A DNA stretch of 64,000 bases from Methylosarcina fibrata AML-C10 (GCF_000372865.1 NZ_KB889965.1:3393450-3457449); one strand, 5' to 3'. Positions 44,363 through 51,543 are shown, numbered from the stretch's first letter. Notes: generated from the letters alone by a model not told the origin. Made by a program: numbers and translations.

Positions 44363-44599
44363 TTGAGTAAGTCAATTCGTGGTTGGGTTAATGTCCGTGA
44401 ATATCCGTCGGACGGAAAACCGGAGGAGTCGTATATTCGTAATAAGGACGTTCAGCGTGTTTCTATGGTCGAAAACGAAGATACGACAATTTCAGTTCTT
44501 GTCCACGCCTTGGGAGGCACGTATCTCGCTACAGTTTCAGAAACGCTACCAGAAGCCACGCGGCAAATGGAAAACTTAGTTCAAGAAATTAGTGAGTAA
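44363..44599 (+). CDS. Small protein of unknown function (cassette 2, second gene)
   Basis: A 78-residue protein. TTG 44363 is chosen because GGAG (44351-44354) lies 8 nt upstream; the longer frame from 44306 has no such site. The predicted pattern is beta-rich (GWVNVREYP, TISVLVHALGGTYLATVSE), with a C-terminal helix. It resembles no family I can name. It ends 27 bp before attC site 2. Confidence 0.55.
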   Translation: MSKSIRGWVNVREYPSDGKPEESYIRNKDVQRVSMVENEDTTISVLVHALGGTYLATVSETLPEATRQMENLVQEISE

Positions 44600-44626
44600 T
44601 AAATGGGCTTGCTCGTGGCTATTAAG

Positions 44627-44694
44627 CCCAACAAGGCGCTCAAGCCGACCCGCTTCCGCTACGCTCCAGCGGTCGGCTTAGCTCTACGTTAGGT
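44627..44694 (+). other. attC site 2
   Basis: GCCCAAC (44627-44633) to GTTAGGT (44688-44694), 68 bp. AAGCCGACCCGCT on the left answers AGCGGTCGGCTT on the right. The last box runs up to 7 bp before the next start codon. Confidence 0.9.
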
Positions 44695-44701
44695 GCTATG
44701 C

Positions 44702-45106
44702 ATGACAAACGAGCACATATCGATTGAGGATGCAATTAATCTCGCAAATCGGAAAATCAAATGGCCATCGATAGCTGTGATGGTTACGCCGTGGTTGGCC
44801 TTTGTTATAGCTGGAGAACTTGGGTTGATTCCTACTGTCGGCTACGCTGGAATGTATTGGTTTATTCCCGTATTTCTCGGTGGTTTTCTTGGAGGCTGGT
44901 TGGTTTGGTCGGTTCGCATTCCAAAATGGATGCTTTGGGCATATCCTCGTGTCCATAACTTAACAGAGTTAAAAGCTTGCGCAATCGAAGCGCAAATTCT
45001 CTGGCCTGATGGGAGCGTGTTTAACCGCACTCTAGTAATGTCAGAAGCCGAGCGCCAGAAACTAAAGGAAATAGAGCTAAAAGCAAATGACGATAGCCGC
45101 ACCTAA
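44702..45106 (+). CDS. Two-helix membrane protein (cassette 3)
   Basis: A 134-residue protein. Two hydrophobic helices (about residues 24-41 and 52-70: AVMVTPWLAFVIAGELGL, WFIPVFLGGFLGGWLVW) precede a cytosolic C-terminal domain with helices and the stretch LKEIELKAND. No family is recognised. A GTG at 44693 overlaps the attC core, so ATG 44702 is used. The stop lies inside the first box of attC site 3, as expected of a cassette gene. Confidence 0.7.
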   Translation: MTNEHISIEDAINLANRKIKWPSIAVMVTPWLAFVIAGELGLIPTVGYAGMYWFIPVFLGGFLGGWLVWSVRIPKWMLWAYPRVHNLTELKACAIEAQILWPDGSVFNRTLVMSEAERQKLKEIELKANDDSRT

Positions 45107-45165
45107 CCCTACGCTCAAGTTCGCTCCCTTCGGTCGCTGGGGCGCGCCTTAGCTTTACGTTAGGC
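45101..45165 (+). other. attC site 3
   Basis: ACCTAAC (45101-45107) to GTTAGGC (45159-45165), 65 bp. The inner arms are imperfect: CAAGTTCGCTCCC against GGGGCGCGCCTTAG, with a CGGTCGC loop region. Confidence 0.85.
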
Positions 45166-45210
45166 AACAAGAAGTGAACGCTGGCATTAGTAATGAAGTG
45201 GGTAATAAAA

Positions 45211-45426
45211 ATGAGCGATTGGGATTTTCTGTATGAGATGAAGGATCGTAGGTATAGCGAAGCTGAGATACAGGATGCAATGGCTTCAGGTGTTGCACCA
45301 TGGGAATGGGCTTTTATTGAAAAACAAGGTAGGAAAGCCGAATGGGAAAAATTGAAATCTCTGCGGGACGCAGGAACAATTTCACGCGAAGAGTTCAAAA
45401 AGCGGAAGGTAGAAATGTTCAGGTAA
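45211..45426 (+). CDS. Small SHOCT-like protein (cassette 4)
   Basis: A 71-residue protein. The C-terminal half, EWEKLKSLRDAGTISREEFKKRKVEMF, matches the SHOCT module, a short helical pair often found at the ends of bacterial proteins. The N-terminal half is unknown (DFLYEMKDRRYSEAEIQDAM). ATG 45211 is chosen over ATG 45193; neither has a strong ribosome-binding site. It is followed, without a visible attC, by a HicBA pair. Confidence 0.65.
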   Translation: MSDWDFLYEMKDRRYSEAEIQDAMASGVAPWEWAFIEKQGRKAEWEKLKSLRDAGTISREEFKKRKVEMFR

Positions 45427-45525
45427 TATGCTGTTAAGGTCAGGGTCGTGAGGGGCGAAATGAGCTTGCGAACCCCAATATTTTCAACTGGAACAATTTT
45501 TTTTTCGAGCATAGGAATAATTTCC

Positions 45526-45747
45526 ATGATATTGACTGCCGTTATCGAAAGAGACGAGTTTGGCTATTTTGCCCAAATTCCTGAATTAAAAGGCTGCGTT
45601 ACGCAAGGCAATACTTATGAAGAAGTGCTTTTCAATATTCAAGAGGCTGCTGAACTATATTTGGAAAGCCTGACAACGGAAGAATTACATGCACTTCAAA
45701 AACGCAAGGTAATCATATCCCCCATAGAAGTGGCTATTCATGCCTGA
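45526..45747 (+). CDS. hicB: HicB-type antitoxin (cassette 4)
   Basis: A 73-residue protein with the HicB partial RNase-H fold: ILTAVIERDEFGYFAQIPELKGCVTQGNTYEEVLFNIQEAAELYLE. ATG 45526 follows AGGAAT by about 9 nt; the in-frame GTG 45448 would add 26 hydrophobic residues not seen in the family. It overlaps hicA by 8 bp, in the antitoxin-first order. It should bind and silence the HicA RNase and repress its own promoter. No separate DNA-binding domain is present. Confidence 0.88.
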   Translation: MILTAVIERDEFGYFAQIPELKGCVTQGNTYEEVLFNIQEAAELYLESLTTEELHALQKRKVIISPIEVAIHA

Positions 45748-45949
45748 ATATCCAAGGTTTACCGCAAAAGAAGCAGAGAAGCTTCTTCTCCGTAGCGGGT
45801 TTGTTTTAGATCGCCAAAAAGGCAGTCATCGGATTTATAAAAAGAAAACTTATCGGATGGTTTTGTCCAGTCATGCCGGAGAAATATTACACCCCAAAAT
45901 CATCAAACAGCTTTTTGACGTCATTCATGAAGCTGAGGACAAAACCTAA
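45740..45949 (+). CDS. hicA: HicA-type mRNA interferase toxin (cassette 4)
   Basis: A 69-residue toxin with a double-stranded-RNA-binding-like fold. FTAKEAEKLLLRSGFVLDRQKGSHRIYKK contains the catalytic histidine in GSH, and HPKIIKQLF is the last helix. It cleaves mRNA in translation-dependent or ribosome-free fashion when HicB is degraded. It is intact, unlike the copy in the next cassette. The stop codon lies within the first box of attC site 4. Confidence 0.9.
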   Translation: MPEYPRFTAKEAEKLLLRSGFVLDRQKGSHRIYKKKTYRMVLSSHAGEILHPKIIKQLFDVIHEAEDKT

Positions 45950-46003
45950 CCCAACGCTCCAGCGGACTCCGCTAATGCTCCGCCGCTGAGATTTGCGTTA
46001 ATC
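45944..46003 (+). other. attC site 4 (core slightly degenerate)
   Basis: ACCTAAC (45944-45950) to GTTAATC (45997-46003), 60 bp. The arms CCAGCGGACT and CCGCCGCTGAG flank a GCTAATG centre. The closing box has T in place of the fifth-position purine, so it may recombine poorly. Confidence 0.7.
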
Positions 46004-46084
46004 TTCTCGTGTTTGCTGTTTAGGCGTATGATAAAAAACTTATTATTTTCAAATCCTATACCAAACAACGCGGAGCAAATTTGT

Positions 46085-46294
46085 ATGAGAAGTTATACGG
46101 CAATTGTGGAACGCTGCCCGAATACAGGGTTTTATGTTGGCTTTATTCCCGGATTTCAAGGGGCGCATACGCAAGCAGAAACTTTGGAGGAGCTGAATCA
46201 AAATCTTCGAGAAGTTGTTGAAATGTTACTTGAAGATGGCGAGCCAATGTTAGAAGCCGAATTTATCGGTACTCAAAATATTGTTGTAGCTTAA
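46085..46294 (+). CDS. hicB: HicB-type antitoxin, second copy (cassette 5)
   Basis: A 69-residue HicB-like protein: YTAIVERCPNTGFYVGFIPGFQGAHTQAETLEELNQNLREVVEMLLE. ATG 46085 has GGAG 10 nt upstream; the frame is open from 46013 but those codons begin inside or directly behind the attC site. It ends 2 bp before the broken hicA. It is not a close copy of the first hicB, so the two pairs were acquired separately. Confidence 0.85.
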   Translation: MRSYTAIVERCPNTGFYVGFIPGFQGAHTQAETLEELNQNLREVVEMLLEDGEPMLEAEFIGTQNIVVA

Positions 46295-46296
46295 AC

Positions 46297-46523
46297 ATGG
46301 GCCACTTGCCTATTCTTAAATCTCGCGAAGTAGTTGCGCTTCTTGAGGCGTTAGGGTTTACTGAACTTCGTCAGCGTGGCTCACCAAGCAGTTCCGCCAC
46401 CCTGATGGTAGATGTACAACAGTGCCATTTCATGCAGGGCGTGACTTATCGCCAATCTTACTTAAACAAATCGCAAAAGATATTGGATTAACGGTCGATG
46501 AGTTTTTTAAAACCAAAGCCTAA
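46297..46523 (+). pseudogene. hicA: HicA-type toxin frameshifted at the catalytic histidine (cassette 5)
   Basis: ATG 46297 reads LKSREVVALLEALGFTELRQRGS and then leaves the HicA frame. In the +1 frame the family continues as KQFRHPDGRCTTVPFHAGRDLSP and runs to TAA 46521-46523. Restoring one base at about 46382 (GGCTCACCAAG for GGCTCACACAAG) gives GSHKQF, so the lost base falls in the codon of the catalytic histidine. The in-frame product (64 residues) lacks both histidine and the second half and should be inactive. HicB upstream is intact. Confidence 0.85.
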
Positions 46524-46607
46524 CTCAACGCTCAACCGGAGCGCGGTTACAACGCGGTTTTGTTTATTCCGCTTTCCGCGTTGCGCCCGGTTAGCTTTAC
46601 GTTAAGC
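46518..46607 (+). other. attC site 5
   Basis: GCCTAAC (46518-46524) to GTTAAGC (46601-46607), 90 bp. AACCGGAGCGCGG on the left answers CCGCGTTGCGCCCGGTT on the right. It overlaps the hicA stop codon. Confidence 0.88.
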
Positions 46608-46631
46608 ATATCAACGAAAGGAGAAGGTGCA

Positions 46632-47000
46632 ATGAAAACTGGCTCTCTGCCTCTACTGGCTGTAGTCGTTTTGATAAGTAATGGGTGCTCTGGCACGACG
46701 CCGATCAAGAATTTGGCATTGCCACCGGTAACCACGATCGAGGGAACAATTACGCATCTTGATGAAAACGGATTTACTTTAACCGACAATTCTGGCTCCA
46801 TCTTTGTTCGGACTAAATTACCAGACAACAAGAGAATGGATGTTTCATTGAACGAGAAAGTTAGAGTATATGGCAATCTACAGGGCGGCCAGGAAAAGGT
46901 ATTTGACGGGTATGTTGTTAAGAAGCCGGCGGGAGAACAAATCATCGTCAGCAATCCGACTCCTCATTTTGGTTTCATTATCCAGAGCTCGTTCCAATAA
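46632..47000 (+). CDS. Secreted OB-fold-like protein (cassette 6)
   Basis: A 122-residue protein with a signal peptide (MKTGSLPLLAVVVLISNGC); SNGC is a poor lipobox, so lipid attachment is uncertain. The mature part, IEGTITHLDENGFTLTDNSGSIFVRT then RVYGNLQGG, has the strand pattern of bacterial OB-fold (BOF) proteins that live in the periplasm. AAGGAG lies about 10 nt before ATG 46632 and fixes the start. The stop lies just before attC site 6. Confidence 0.7.
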   Translation: MKTGSLPLLAVVVLISNGCSGTTPIKNLALPPVTTIEGTITHLDENGFTLTDNSGSIFVRTKLPDNKRMDVSLNEKVRVYGNLQGGQEKVFDGYVVKKPAGEQIIVSNPTPHFGFIIQSSFQ

Positions 47001-47001
47001 T

Positions 47002-47082
47002 GCCTAACAACCCCATCAACTCGGACGTGCAAGAGCGCCGCTTCGCTCTGTTTTTGCACGCCGGTTATGGAAAAAGTTGAGC
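47002..47082 (+). other. attC site 6
   Basis: GCCTAAC (47002-47008) to GTTGAGC (47076-47082), 81 bp. The arms ACGTGCAAGAGCG and CGCTCTGTTTTTGCACG pair around a CCGCTT centre. Confidence 0.88.
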
Positions 47083-47097
47083 CTGACGGAGATATAG

Positions 47098-48282
47098 ATG
47101 AGAGTTGCCATCAACGGGGCCGGCATCGCCGGTCCGACGCTCGCATACTGGCTGCGGGAATGCGGTCACGAAGTGTTGCTCATCGAGGAGTCGCTGCAAC
47201 TTCGCAATGGCGGCTATACCATTGACTTCTGGGGGGTCGGCTACGACATCGCCGAGAAGATGGGTCTGCTCCCCCGTATTGGAGAGCTGGGTTATCAGGT
47301 GAGAGAGGTGCGTTACGTGAACCGGCATGGCCGCAAGAGCGGCGGCTTTTCAGCCGACGTTTTCGGACGCATGACCAACGGCCGCTTCATCGAACTGCGG
47401 CGCTCCGACCTTGCGGCTGCGATCTACGGTGCGCTGGACGGAAAGGTCGAGACGCTTTTTGGCGACTCCGTCGCCAGGATCAAAGATGAGGGTCACTGCG
47501 TGCGAGTTGACTTCGATCATGCTGCCCCGCGCGAAGTCGATCTGGTTATTGGAGCGGACGGATTGCATTCGCGCATTCGCCGGCTAGTGTTCGGGCCCGA
47601 AGCGGAGTTCGAAGTTTCACTCGGCTATCACGTCGCCGCGTTCGAGATCGAGGGCTATCGGCCACGCGATGAACTCGTAGTTGTCAGTCACGCGGTTCCG
47701 GGAAGGCAGATTTTGCGATTGTCTTTGCGCGATGACATAACGCTTTTTCTCTTCGTCTTTCGCGACGAATACTTGACCGCGGAAAGTCCATCGAGCGAGC
47801 AAGAATGCAAATCGGTGCTGACAAACGTCTTTGCCGATGTCGGCTGGGAATGCCCGCGGATTCTCGCTGCAATGGAAGATGCCAGCGGCATCTATTTCGA
47901 CCGTGTCAGCCAGATTCGAATGGACCGCTGGACAGAAGGCCGCACGGCGCTGATCGGCGATGCCGCCGCCTGCGTCTCCCTCGTTGCTGGCGAAGGGACG
48001 GGGCTTGCAATGGCCGAAGCTTATGTGCTTGCGGGCGAACTTCGCAATTGCGGAAACGATCACGTCGCGGCCTTCGCTCGCTACCAGGAGCGAATGATGC
48101 CATTTCTGAGGCGCAAGCAGGAGTCGGCAGCGAAATTCGCTTCCTCGTTCGCCCCGAAGAGTGCCCTCGGCATCACTTTCCGCAACTATGTCACTCGGCT
48201 ATTGCGGATTCCGTTCATTGCGGATTTCTTCATCGGCCGCGCCGTGCGCGACGACATCAAACTGCCCGACTATAGGTTCTAG
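47098..48282 (+). CDS. FAD-dependent aromatic-type monooxygenase (cassette 7)
   Basis: A 394-residue group A flavin monooxygenase. The dinucleotide motif is NGAGIAGPTLAYWL (residues 6-19), the DG motif is IGADGLHSRIRR, and the GD motif is ALIGDAAACVS. Members include TetX and hydroxylases of aromatic compounds; the substrate cannot be told from sequence. GC-rich codon use contrasts with the AT-rich small cassettes on its left, pointing to a separate source. It starts 15 bp after attC site 6, and the site behind it is degraded. Confidence 0.9.
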   Translation: MRVAINGAGIAGPTLAYWLRECGHEVLLIEESLQLRNGGYTIDFWGVGYDIAEKMGLLPRIGELGYQVREVRYVNRHGRKSGGFSADVFGRMTNGRFIELRRSDLAAAIYGALDGKVETLFGDSVARIKDEGHCVRVDFDHAAPREVDLVIGADGLHSRIRRLVFGPEAEFEVSLGYHVAAFEIEGYRPRDELVVVSHAVPGRQILRLSLRDDITLFLFVFRDEYLTAESPSSEQECKSVLTNVFADVGWECPRILAAMEDASGIYFDRVSQIRMDRWTEGRTALIGDAAACVSLVAGEGTGLAMAEAYVLAGELRNCGNDHVAAFARYQERMMPFLRRKQESAAKFASSFAPKSALGITFRNYVTRLLRIPFIADFFIGRAVRDDIKLPDYRF

Positions 48283-48317
48283 TTAATGTTTTTTTCTGGC
48301 CTATCGGGTCTCAGGGT

Positions 48318-48354
48318 CGTAGGATGCGTGGTTCGTTCCTCACCACATCCTGCA
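48318..48354. repeat. Small palindrome of a dispersed repeat type
   Basis: GTAGGATGCGTGG pairs with CCACATCC about 12 nt further on. A similar GTAGGATG..CATCATAC unit occurs at 42565-42640. Such GTAGGATG palindromes are common intergenic repeats in Gammaproteobacteria. The two copies here lie just left of and inside the cassette array. Confidence 0.4.
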
Positions 48355-48373
48355 AAGCCGCTATTTAGGGTTG

Positions 48374-48495
48374 GCCTACACAGCGGTCAAAGGGACGCGC
48401 CGCCCTATAGTGGTTTTGAAGGCTCGCTTTTGAATCGGGTTCGGCGGCTTCGCTAAGCGTCCTTGAGCGGGATGCCCCTTACCTTTACGTTGGGT
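48374..48495 (+). other. attC site 7 (first box degenerate)
   Basis: The closing box GTTGGGT (48489-48495) is intact. The opening box GCCTACA (48374-48380) has one change. Arms GCGGTCAAAGGGACGC and GCGTCCTTGAGCGG match with few gaps around a GCCGCC..GGCGGC centre. The next start codon is 11 bp away. Confidence 0.75.
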
Positions 48496-48505
48496 ATTTC
48501 GATAA

Positions 48506-49201
48506 ATGAACAGTATCTGTGTAATCTTTGATTTGGACGGTACGCTCGTGGACAGCGAGGGGCTTTGCAATCAAGCCTTTCTCGATCTGCTCCCGCAACT
48601 GAGCGATACGGTGGAGTCGTTGACCCAGCGGTATCGCGGAAAAAAGCTGGGTCCAATCCTTGCCGACCTGGAGAGCCGCCTTTGCCAGAAGCTGCCAGAT
48701 TCGTTCGAGCAGCATTATCGCCAGCGTGTCGCGGAACTCTTCTCTCATGAGCTGAAACCTATGCCCGGCGTTATTGAAATGCTCAAAACCTCGAATTTTC
48801 CCAAGTGCATTGCCTCAAGCGGACCACCTTTGAAAATCCGTCAGGCATTGCAAATCAGCGGTCTTGCACCTTACTTTGGCGACAATATCTTCAGCTCATA
48901 TGAAGTTGGCTCTTGGAAGCCGGAGCCTGGTCTATTCCAATATGCAGCAAATGAGATGGGCTTTATGCCCAGTCAATGTGTGGTTGTGGAAGATAGTGAA
49001 GTTGGGATCGAGGCAGCCGCAGCAGCAGGAATGAAAGCATTCCGGTATGTGCGAAATGCTGAAACAGCGTCATGCCGGATCGGGGATGAAGTGCCATTTG
49101 ACAATATGTTGCAGCTTCCCCGATTGCTGGCTCAATTTGTTAGCAATGACCAACCCATCATTCAACCGGACCGGCGCGGTAGAGCCGCGCCAGTCGGTTA
49201 A
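48506..49201 (+). CDS. HAD-superfamily hydrolase, phosphoglycolate-phosphatase-like (cassette 8)
   Basis: A 231-residue HAD phosphatase with a C1-type helical cap. Motif I is FDLDGTLVDSEG with both catalytic aspartates (residues 9 and 11), motif II is ASSGPP, motif III the lysine in GSWKPEPGLF, and motif IV VVEDSEVGIEAAAAAG. Substrates of this group are small phosphosugars or phosphoglycolate. The last 20 codons (IIQPDRRGRAAPVG) are translated from the attC behind it. Confidence 0.9.
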   Translation: MNSICVIFDLDGTLVDSEGLCNQAFLDLLPQLSDTVESLTQRYRGKKLGPILADLESRLCQKLPDSFEQHYRQRVAELFSHELKPMPGVIEMLKTSNFPKCIASSGPPLKIRQALQISGLAPYFGDNIFSSYEVGSWKPEPGLFQYAANEMGFMPSQCVVVEDSEVGIEAAAAAGMKAFRYVRNAETASCRIGDEVPFDNMLQLPRLLAQFVSNDQPIIQPDRRGRAAPVG

Positions 49202-49215
49202 TTCAAACGTTGGGC
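49148..49215 (+). other. attC site 8
   Basis: GACCAAC (49148-49154, first box with one change) to GTTGGGC (49209-49215), 68 bp. Arms TCAACCGGACCGGCGCGG and CCGCGCCAGTCGGTTAA pair around a TAGAG centre. It contains the HAD stop codon. Confidence 0.85.
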
Positions 49216-49354
49216 AGCTTGAGCGGCGGAGTCAGTGTTGATTTAACTGTATAGAACTCTGTATTTGTGGCCAGTTTTTTTAAGTTTCTCTGTCTTGAAT
49301 TGGGTTTTGCCGCCTATCGGTGGTTTTGAAAGTTTGTTTTTATAATCGGGAGTA

Positions 49355-49807
49355 ATGATGCAGGATATAAAACATTCAGGAAACGTCTTGTTACTTCGTG
49401 GCGCTGCATTATGGATATTAATGGCGCTGTTGCTGGCGTGGTGCATGGTAGGGCTGTATAACAAAGTACCCTACCTTGATCTGATATTCGCCGGTAAATT
49501 TACCAGACTGATGCAGGCCCACATTGATTTTCTACTGATGAGTGCGCTGATTCTGGGCTTTTATGCCGCCAAAGTGCCACTGCCTTGGCATGTGCGTTGG
49601 GCTATGGTGGTGGGAGCTTTTACTAATTCCAGCCTATTTCTGCTACAAGCGATCTTCCCTGCGCTTGACCCGACAACGGCTGGACAAACGCCTTTGATCG
49701 GTATCTGGTCGCAAGTGTTCGAAATCTATCTTTTTGCCAGCCTCATCACGACCAGCTATGGTTTTGGTAAAGGGGCTGTGATTATTTTTCGATCTACTTT
49801 TCAGTAG
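49355..49807 (+). CDS. Four-helix membrane protein (cassette 9)
   Basis: A 150-residue inner-membrane protein with four hydrophobic segments (about residues 12-32, 53-70, 80-100 and 118-140), linked by short loops (MQAHIDFLLMSALILGFYA, VRWAMVVGAFTNSSLFLLQ). No family is recognised; the His/Arg positions in the helices hint at a small redox or carrier-type bundle, without proof. GGGAG lies shortly before ATG 49355. Confidence 0.7.
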   Translation: MMQDIKHSGNVLLLRGAALWILMALLLAWCMVGLYNKVPYLDLIFAGKFTRLMQAHIDFLLMSALILGFYAAKVPLPWHVRWAMVVGAFTNSSLFLLQAIFPALDPTTAGQTPLIGIWSQVFEIYLFASLITTSYGFGKGAVIIFRSTFQ

Positions 49808-49861
49808 TACTCTTTAAAAAAATACCGATGATCGGCGAGTTGGCTTTGGCTGTGCTGGTTA

Positions 49862-49901
49862 GCCCAACAAGTCGGTCAAAGGGGAGCGACACACGTTGGC
49901 A
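49862..49901 (+). other. Truncated attC-like site
   Basis: GCCCAAC (49862-49868) opens like a site, and AGTCGGTCAAAGGGGAGCGA matches the left arm of site 7. The closing box (GTTGGCA, 49895-49901) has lost a base and the site is only 40 bp long, so it is probably a decayed end of the array. Confidence 0.5.
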
Positions 49902-50030
49902 GTGTTGAAGTTTTGTTTTAGGCCGTCATTCTGCCTGGCCTATGATGTTGCTGCGGCCGGCTATCTCGGCTGGTTATTGATAAGCACAAGGGTGTGCGCC
50001 AGGCGTTCCCTTTAACCTGGGATAGAGTAT

Positions 50031-50393
50031 ATGGAATCTCGTGAACTTGTTCAATCCTGGGTCGATGCTTTCAATCGCGGCGACGCAGATGCACTTGCAG
50101 ACTTTTACAGCGAAGACGCGACCAACCATCAGGTAGCCGAGGAACCCGTTGTTGGCCGCGCTGCCATCCGAGAGATGTTTGCAACGGGCTTTGCCAATGC
50201 CAGGATGGTATGCATCGTTGAGCATATTTTTCAGGAGGGAGAGTGGGCCATTCTCGAGTGGCGCGACCCTCTCGGTCTACGAGGCTGCGGCTTTTTTCAC
50301 GTCGTGAACGGGAAGATCGTGTTTCAGCGCGGGTATTGGGACAAGCTCACATTCTTGCGTTTGCAGCGGTTGCCAATGCCGGAGGTGCCGTGA
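50031..50393 (+). CDS. SnoaL/NTF2-like small protein
   Basis: A 120-residue protein with the NTF2-like cone fold: ELVQSWVDAFNRGDADALADFYSEDATNHQ, AAIREMFATGF, then WAILEWRDPLGLRGCGFFHVVNGKIVFQRGYWD. Members are isomerases, hydratases or ligand-binding proteins acting on small molecules; the active-site set here is not specific. It lies just after the degraded attC and may itself be a cassette gene. AT/GC balance matches the HAD and FAD genes more than the small cassettes. Confidence 0.8.
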   Translation: MESRELVQSWVDAFNRGDADALADFYSEDATNHQVAEEPVVGRAAIREMFATGFANARMVCIVEHIFQEGEWAILEWRDPLGLRGCGFFHVVNGKIVFQRGYWDKLTFLRLQRLPMPEVP

Positions 50394-50475
50394 GGGCCGC
50401 AGGAGGATGACATGGGGACTTCTCTTTTTTCCGTTGTTAATCCGGGTGCATTAGGATACCGCAGAAAAAAGCTGC

Positions 50476-50550
50476 GTTGGGTTGCGCTTTCTGCAACCCA
50501 ACATTCGGTGCATCGATGTGTTGGGTTAACGATAAAGCTGTTAACCTAAC
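50476..50550. repeat. Pair of GTTGGGTT-type palindromes
   Basis: GTTGGGTTGC (50476-50485) and GCAACCCAAC (50493-50502) form a perfect 10-bp stem. Next, GTTGGGTTAAC (50520-50530) and GTTAACCTAAC (50540-50550) form a second one with a single mismatch. GTTGGGTT/AACCCAAC palindromes are a widespread intergenic repeat type in Proteobacteria. Confidence 0.65.
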
Positions 50551-50610
50551 CTACCCGCTGCATTTCATCCGGACTACATGCTACAAGCTGGATTGGGGAA
50601 TTCTATAGCC

Positions 50611-50645
50611 CATAGACAGGACCGCATTCTGCGGCTCTGTCTATG
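50611..50645. terminator. Long hairpin behind the riboswitch-controlled gene
   Basis: CATAGACAG (50611-50619) pairs with CTGTCTATG (50637-50645), and inner CCGCA with TGCGG around a 3-nt loop, giving about 15 pairs with one mismatch. It lies 15 bp past the stop of the minus-strand gene at 50660. There is no T run, so it may act as an mRNA-stabilising 3' hairpin instead. Confidence 0.5.
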
Positions 50646-50659
50646 ATCTTCCTCCAATA

Positions 50660-51415
50660 TCATTTTTCTTGAGGTAATACATTGATTGTATACTTCACGT
50701 CCAGGTTGAATATGAAATCAAACGGATCTCCGTTAGTTGAAGAATAGATGGCCTTACCGCCAAATCTGATTTCATGTCTACCGACCGGTAAGGGAGGGAT
50801 CAAGAGATAGACGCCATCCCCTACGAAATCGCTGCTGGCGCCGGCAATTGCTCCGGAATAACCGCCGAGATTGAACGGGACATTATTGTCCGGAAGAGGG
50901 CCGTACTGAAATAATGGAGATTGAACGCGGTAGCTTTGCAGATTCTTAACCGGAATTCCATCAATTTTTGCAAACAACTCCGTAGCATGATTCTGGTACC
51001 ATTCCGCCTGCGCTCTTAACACTTCATCCCCTTCTCCATCTCCTTCCAACGTTGCCGCTTCCGAGTTTATTACAGGGAAGAAAAGGGCCGTTCCGCGAGG
51101 CACGTTGCAAACACGATCGGCTGCCCAAACCGTTTCTCCGTCACGGTCTGTAGCGGTGGATGTTCCGCCTAAAAACCAAACTGTACCCAATTGCCTTGTG
51201 CTACAGTCGGCTGTATCGAAAAGGGGGTGCTGGTCTACCGCCATAGAGTTATTCCATGCCCACCATTTAGCGCTCCATTCCCCGTAAGTCATGCCGTAAT
51301 AAGCATGGGAAGTAGCGGGCAATACGCGCGCAAATGCGCCAGGAACCAGCATTACCGACATCGCCAATATTAATGCTGACTTTACGGCGTGTTTTCTATT
51401 GTTATTATTGTTCAT
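50660..51415 (-). CDS. Secreted protein of unknown function under riboswitch control
   Basis: A 251-residue protein with a cleavable signal peptide (LILAMSVMLVPGAFA, cut near AFA-RVL). The mature protein opens with YYGMTYGEWSAKWWAWNNSM. I recall this Trp-rich YGEWSAKWW motif from uncharacterised secreted proteins. Two cysteines (TADCSTRQ, DRVCNVPRG) may form a disulfide. The rest is beta-rich (GDGVYLLIPPLPVGRHEIRFGGKA), suggesting a jelly-roll or Ig-like domain. GGAGAG precedes the ATG at 51415. The upstream leader carries a cyclic-di-GMP aptamer and terminator, so expression should follow the motile/sessile switch. Confidence 0.8.
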   Translation of the reverse strand: MNNNNNRKHAVKSALILAMSVMLVPGAFARVLPATSHAYYGMTYGEWSAKWWAWNNSMAVDQHPLFDTADCSTRQLGTVWFLGGTSTATDRDGETVWAADRVCNVPRGTALFFPVINSEAATLEGDGEGDEVLRAQAEWYQNHATELFAKIDGIPVKNLQSYRVQSPLFQYGPLPDNNVPFNLGGYSGAIAGASSDFVGDGVYLLIPPLPVGRHEIRFGGKAIYSSTNGDPFDFIFNLDVKYTINVLPQEK

Positions 51416-51488
51416 AGGGACTCTCCAACGTTTTCACAGTGCTTAATTTCGCTGTCACGGTAAAATTTGTTGCTTTATCAACTCCAAC

Positions 51489-51543
51489 AAAAAAACCGGA
51501 CAGCCCGGCATGCCACTAACGCGTGACACATTCGGCAGTCCGG
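51489..51543 (-). terminator. Intrinsic terminator acting as riboswitch expression platform
   Basis: On the minus strand CCGGAC (51543-51538) can pair with GTCCGG (51501-51496), and seven T residues follow (51495-51489). The 5' arm is part of the aptamer's own 3' segment (GCCGGACTGCCG), so ligand binding and terminator folding exclude each other. This predicts that cyclic-di-GMP binding allows read-through into the gene starting at 51415. Confidence 0.75.

Larger units (their letters stand above)
42896..49215 (+). mobile_element. Integron gene-cassette array lacking an integrase (CALIN-type)
   Basis: Short genes, nearly all in one direction, are separated by sequences that open with RYYYAAC (often GCCTAAC or ACCTAAC) and close with GTTRRRY (GTTAGGC, GTTGGGC, GTTAAGC, GTTGAGC). 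Between these lie imperfect inverted repeats, as in attC sites. Several stop codons fall inside or at the first box, and start codons follow the last box closely. No intI gene lies within the window beside it. The array may run on to 51775 in degraded form. Confidence 0.85.
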
